From: Mycolicibacterium arabiense
Lineage (GTDB): Bacteria > Actinomycetota > Actinomycetes > Mycobacteriales > Mycobacteriaceae
Assembly (NCBI RefSeq): GCF_010731815.2
Contig: NZ_AP022593.1
Coordinates: forward strand, 5,456,001 to 5,520,000
Direction: 5' to 3'
DNA: 64,000 nt
The notes beneath the pieces are model-generated. The model was not told the origin of the DNA. It did no database searches and was given only the letters and a program-made list of their open reading frames with translations. The position numbers and the translations under genes are program-made. Below, one piece after another: positions 62,364 to 64,000 of the stretch. How positions within the stretch are numbered: position 1 is the stretch's first letter; every line of letters starts with the position of its first letter.

Positions 62364-63359
62364 ATGGCGAATCTCGAAGACTTCCGTCGCGTCGCCGACG
62401 ACGTCCGCAACTGGGGACGGTGGGGGGCCGACGACGAGATCGGCACGCTGAACTTCATCACCGCGGACAAGGTCGCCGAGGCGGCGGCGTTGGTGCGCAA
62501 GGGCACGGTCATCTCGCTCGGTGGTGACTTCGGCTCGTCGGGCCCCCAGGGCGCGTTCAAGTACCGGCAGAACCCGGTGCACGTCATGACCGTCGACGGC
62601 GGGGACGCGAACACCCTGGTGCAGTACGGGCCCCAGTGGCTGCGCAACGCGGTGGCCTCCGACATCAGTGCGTACTTCGCCGACAACCCCTTTCGCTTCA
62701 ACGACGACATGATCGTCATGCCGCTGCAGGCCGCGACCCAGTGGGACGCACTGTCGCACGTGTACTACGAGGATCAGCTCTACAACGGGTTCCCGGCCGA
62801 CTCCGTCACCAGTTTCGGCGCCTACCACTGCGGCATCGACAAGGTCGACGGCACCGGCATGACCTCTCGCGGCGTCCTGCTGGACGTGGTGGCCCACCGT
62901 GGCGAGGACGTCTTCTGTCGCCCTGGAAACCCCATCACGCCGGCCGAACTCGACGACGTCGCCGCGGCGCAGGGCGTGTCGATCGGCCGGGGCGACATCG
63001 TGGTGGTCAACACGGGATGGTGGACGCGGTTCCTGTCGACCGGCAATGGCGCCGAAGTCGGTGCGGGCCTGCACTGGACCTGCGCGTCGTGGCTGCACGA
63101 GCACGAGGTGGCGGCCGTGGCGGCCGACAACCTGATGGTCGAGGATCCGAACCCCGCCAACGGCGTGGAAGGCACGTTCCTGCCGATGCACATGCTATGC
63201 CTGCGTGACATGGGTCTGATGCTCGGGGAGTACTGGAACCTGACCGATCTGACCGCCGACTGCAGGCAGGACGGCGTCTACGAGTTCCTGCTGACAGCGC
63301 CACCGCTCAAGGTGGTCGGCGCCGTCGGTGCCCCCGTCAACCCGATCGCAATGAAGTGA
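62364..63359 (+). CDS. Cyclase family hydrolase
   Basis: A 331-residue protein of the cyclase family (kynurenine formamidase fold). The metal region is ATQWDALSH near residues 125-135 in place of the usual THxDAxxH pattern, followed by FGAYHCGIDK and SRGVLLDVVAHRG. Such enzymes hydrolyse amides, lactones or cyclic diketones and appear in steroid and aromatic degradation clusters. Here it may open a lactone formed by the LLM monooxygenase. ATG at 62364, 2 bp after the SDR stop. Confidence 0.85.
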   Translation: MANLEDFRRVADDVRNWGRWGADDEIGTLNFITADKVAEAAALVRKGTVISLGGDFGSSGPQGAFKYRQNPVHVMTVDGGDANTLVQYGPQWLRNAVASDISAYFADNPFRFNDDMIVMPLQAATQWDALSHVYYEDQLYNGFPADSVTSFGAYHCGIDKVDGTGMTSRGVLLDVVAHRGEDVFCRPGNPITPAELDDVAAAQGVSIGRGDIVVVNTGWWTRFLSTGNGAEVGAGLHWTCASWLHEHEVAAVAADNLMVEDPNPANGVEGTFLPMHMLCLRDMGLMLGEYWNLTDLTADCRQDGVYEFLLTAPPLKVVGAVGAPVNPIAMK

Positions 63360-63366
63360 GGTCAGC

Positions 63367-63936
63367 GTGACAGTCAGCAGACAGCCGCTCGTCGTCGGAC
63401 TCGGCGGCACGCTACGGATCGATTCGTCGACCGAACGGGCGCTGCGGCAGTGTCTTTCGGCGGTCGAGCAACGCGGCGGACGCACGATGCTGTTCTGCGG
63501 CGAGGATCTGGACCTGCCGATGTACAACCCGCACGAGGAGTCGCGGACCGAGAAGGCCACCGCACTCGTGAAGGCGCTGCGCGACGCCGACGCGGTCGTC
63601 GTCGCCTCGCCCGGCTATCACGGCGGCGTCTCCGGGCTGGTCAAGAATGCCCTCGACTACATCGAGGATCTGCGCGGGGACGCCAGGGTCTATCTGGACA
63701 ACACCCCGTGGGGATGCATCAGCTGCGCCTACGGGTGGCAGGCTGCGGTGGGCACGCTGGGTCAGCTGCGTGTGATCGGGCACGCGCTGCGGGCGTGGCC
63801 CACGCCGTTGGGCGTGGCGATCAACTCGGCGGACCGGATTTGGGACGACACCGGCCAATTGGCCGACGACGCGGTGAGTGGTCAGCTCGACATGCTGGCG
63901 ATGCAGCTGGTCGCCGGGTCCGTGCGGGCGGCTTAG
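63367..63936 (+). CDS. NADPH-dependent FMN reductase family protein
   Basis: A 189-residue flavodoxin-fold reductase. VVGLGGTLRIDSSTERAL is the phosphate loop, and VVVASPGYHGGVSGLVKNALDYIEDL is the conserved flavin motif (SPxYHGxxSGxLKNALD). It probably reduces FMN for the LLM monooxygenase 2 kb upstream, completing a two-component system. GTG at 63367, 7 bp after the cyclase stop. It appears to end the aromatic operon. Confidence 0.9.
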   Translation: MTVSRQPLVVGLGGTLRIDSSTERALRQCLSAVEQRGGRTMLFCGEDLDLPMYNPHEESRTEKATALVKALRDADAVVVASPGYHGGVSGLVKNALDYIEDLRGDARVYLDNTPWGCISCAYGWQAAVGTLGQLRVIGHALRAWPTPLGVAINSADRIWDDTGQLADDAVSGQLDMLAMQLVAGSVRAA

Positions 63937-64000
63937 GGGCGTTCCCGCGTTTGCGGAGCCTCCACTTGTCGGACCCCGCTGCGATGATTGTGTCATGTTC
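63937..64000 (+). other. Right-edge intergenic DNA with a possible start of a new gene
   Basis: After the FMN reductase stop there is no clear gene. The last bases include TTGTCGGACCCCGCTGCGAT and an ATG at 63995. I recall similar sequence upstream of 13E12/HNH-endonuclease repeat genes in mycobacteria, so such a gene may begin at the edge; too little is present to support it. Confidence 0.3.

Overview
This window looks like a chromosome segment of a fast-growing environmental mycobacterium (Mycolicibacterium type). Base composition is uniformly high in G+C, GTG starts and 4-bp start/stop overlaps are common, and several genes are mycobacterial signatures: an MspA-type porin, the Mec/CysO/CysM sulfur-carrier trio, GlgE/GlgP, F420-type LLM oxidoreductases, a mycofactocin-type SDR and heteromeric FadE pairs. 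I see no phage, insertion sequence, CRISPR array or rRNA; one tRNA gene is present.

Region 1 (1-19,000) is housekeeping DNA in nearly the order of the M. tuberculosis Rv1327c-Rv1343c block: glgE (partial), glgP, a streptogramin-lyase gene, an MspA-type porin, a zinc-protease lipoprotein, dinG, pncB, clpS, a DUF2017 gene, a P1 peptidase, mec, cysO, cysM, a rhomboid gene, the Rv1339-type phosphodiesterase, rph, the RdgB/HAM1 pyrophosphatase, an MFS exporter and two small membrane proteins. The glutamate racemase gene murI, expected between the rhomboid and Rv1339-type genes, is absent.

Region 2 (19,000-30,500) starts at tRNA-Leu(UAG) and holds prfC (RF3), a pseudokinase-flippase fusion, a penicillin-binding lipoprotein coupled to a Bcr-type exporter, and a divergent MarR regulator. 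A minus-strand series follows: a mycofactocin-type SDR, a DUF2236 protein, and an RsbP-like PAS/PP2C phosphatase coupled to an RsbQ-like alpha/beta hydrolase. These appear to be the tail of the operon that begins in region 3.

Region 3 (30,500-64,000) is a roughly 33-kb catabolic island. It has two heteromeric acyl-CoA dehydrogenase pairs under a GntR regulator with a perfect 20-bp palindromic operator, then two acyl-CoA ligases, SDRs, and a two-subunit B12-dependent acyl-CoA mutase with its MeaB-type GTPase. It also has an F420-type LLM oxidoreductase, a CaiB CoA-transferase, a ferredoxin, a third FadE pair, two enoyl-CoA hydratase-family genes and a DUF35/thiolase pair. An IclR regulator faces an aromatic-ring pathway: MhpC-like hydrolase, MhpA-like hydroxylase, MhpB-like extradiol dioxygenase, KstD-like flavoprotein, FMN-type LLM monooxygenase, SDR, cyclase and FMN reductase.

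The most interesting signals are regulatory. An exact 15-bp palindrome (GAGAATACTATTCTC) occurs in two divergent promoters 6 kb apart, and related sites occur in at least four more promoters of the island. This implies one shared regulator for ligases, mutase, MeaB, thiolase, hydratase and the Mhp-like operon. By analogy with steroid ring A/B breakdown, the island could desaturate a cyclohexenone-type ring to a phenol (KstD-like), hydroxylate it (MhpA), cleave it (MhpB, MhpC), and degrade branched acyl-CoAs through the B12 mutase. The substrate cannot be named from sequence.
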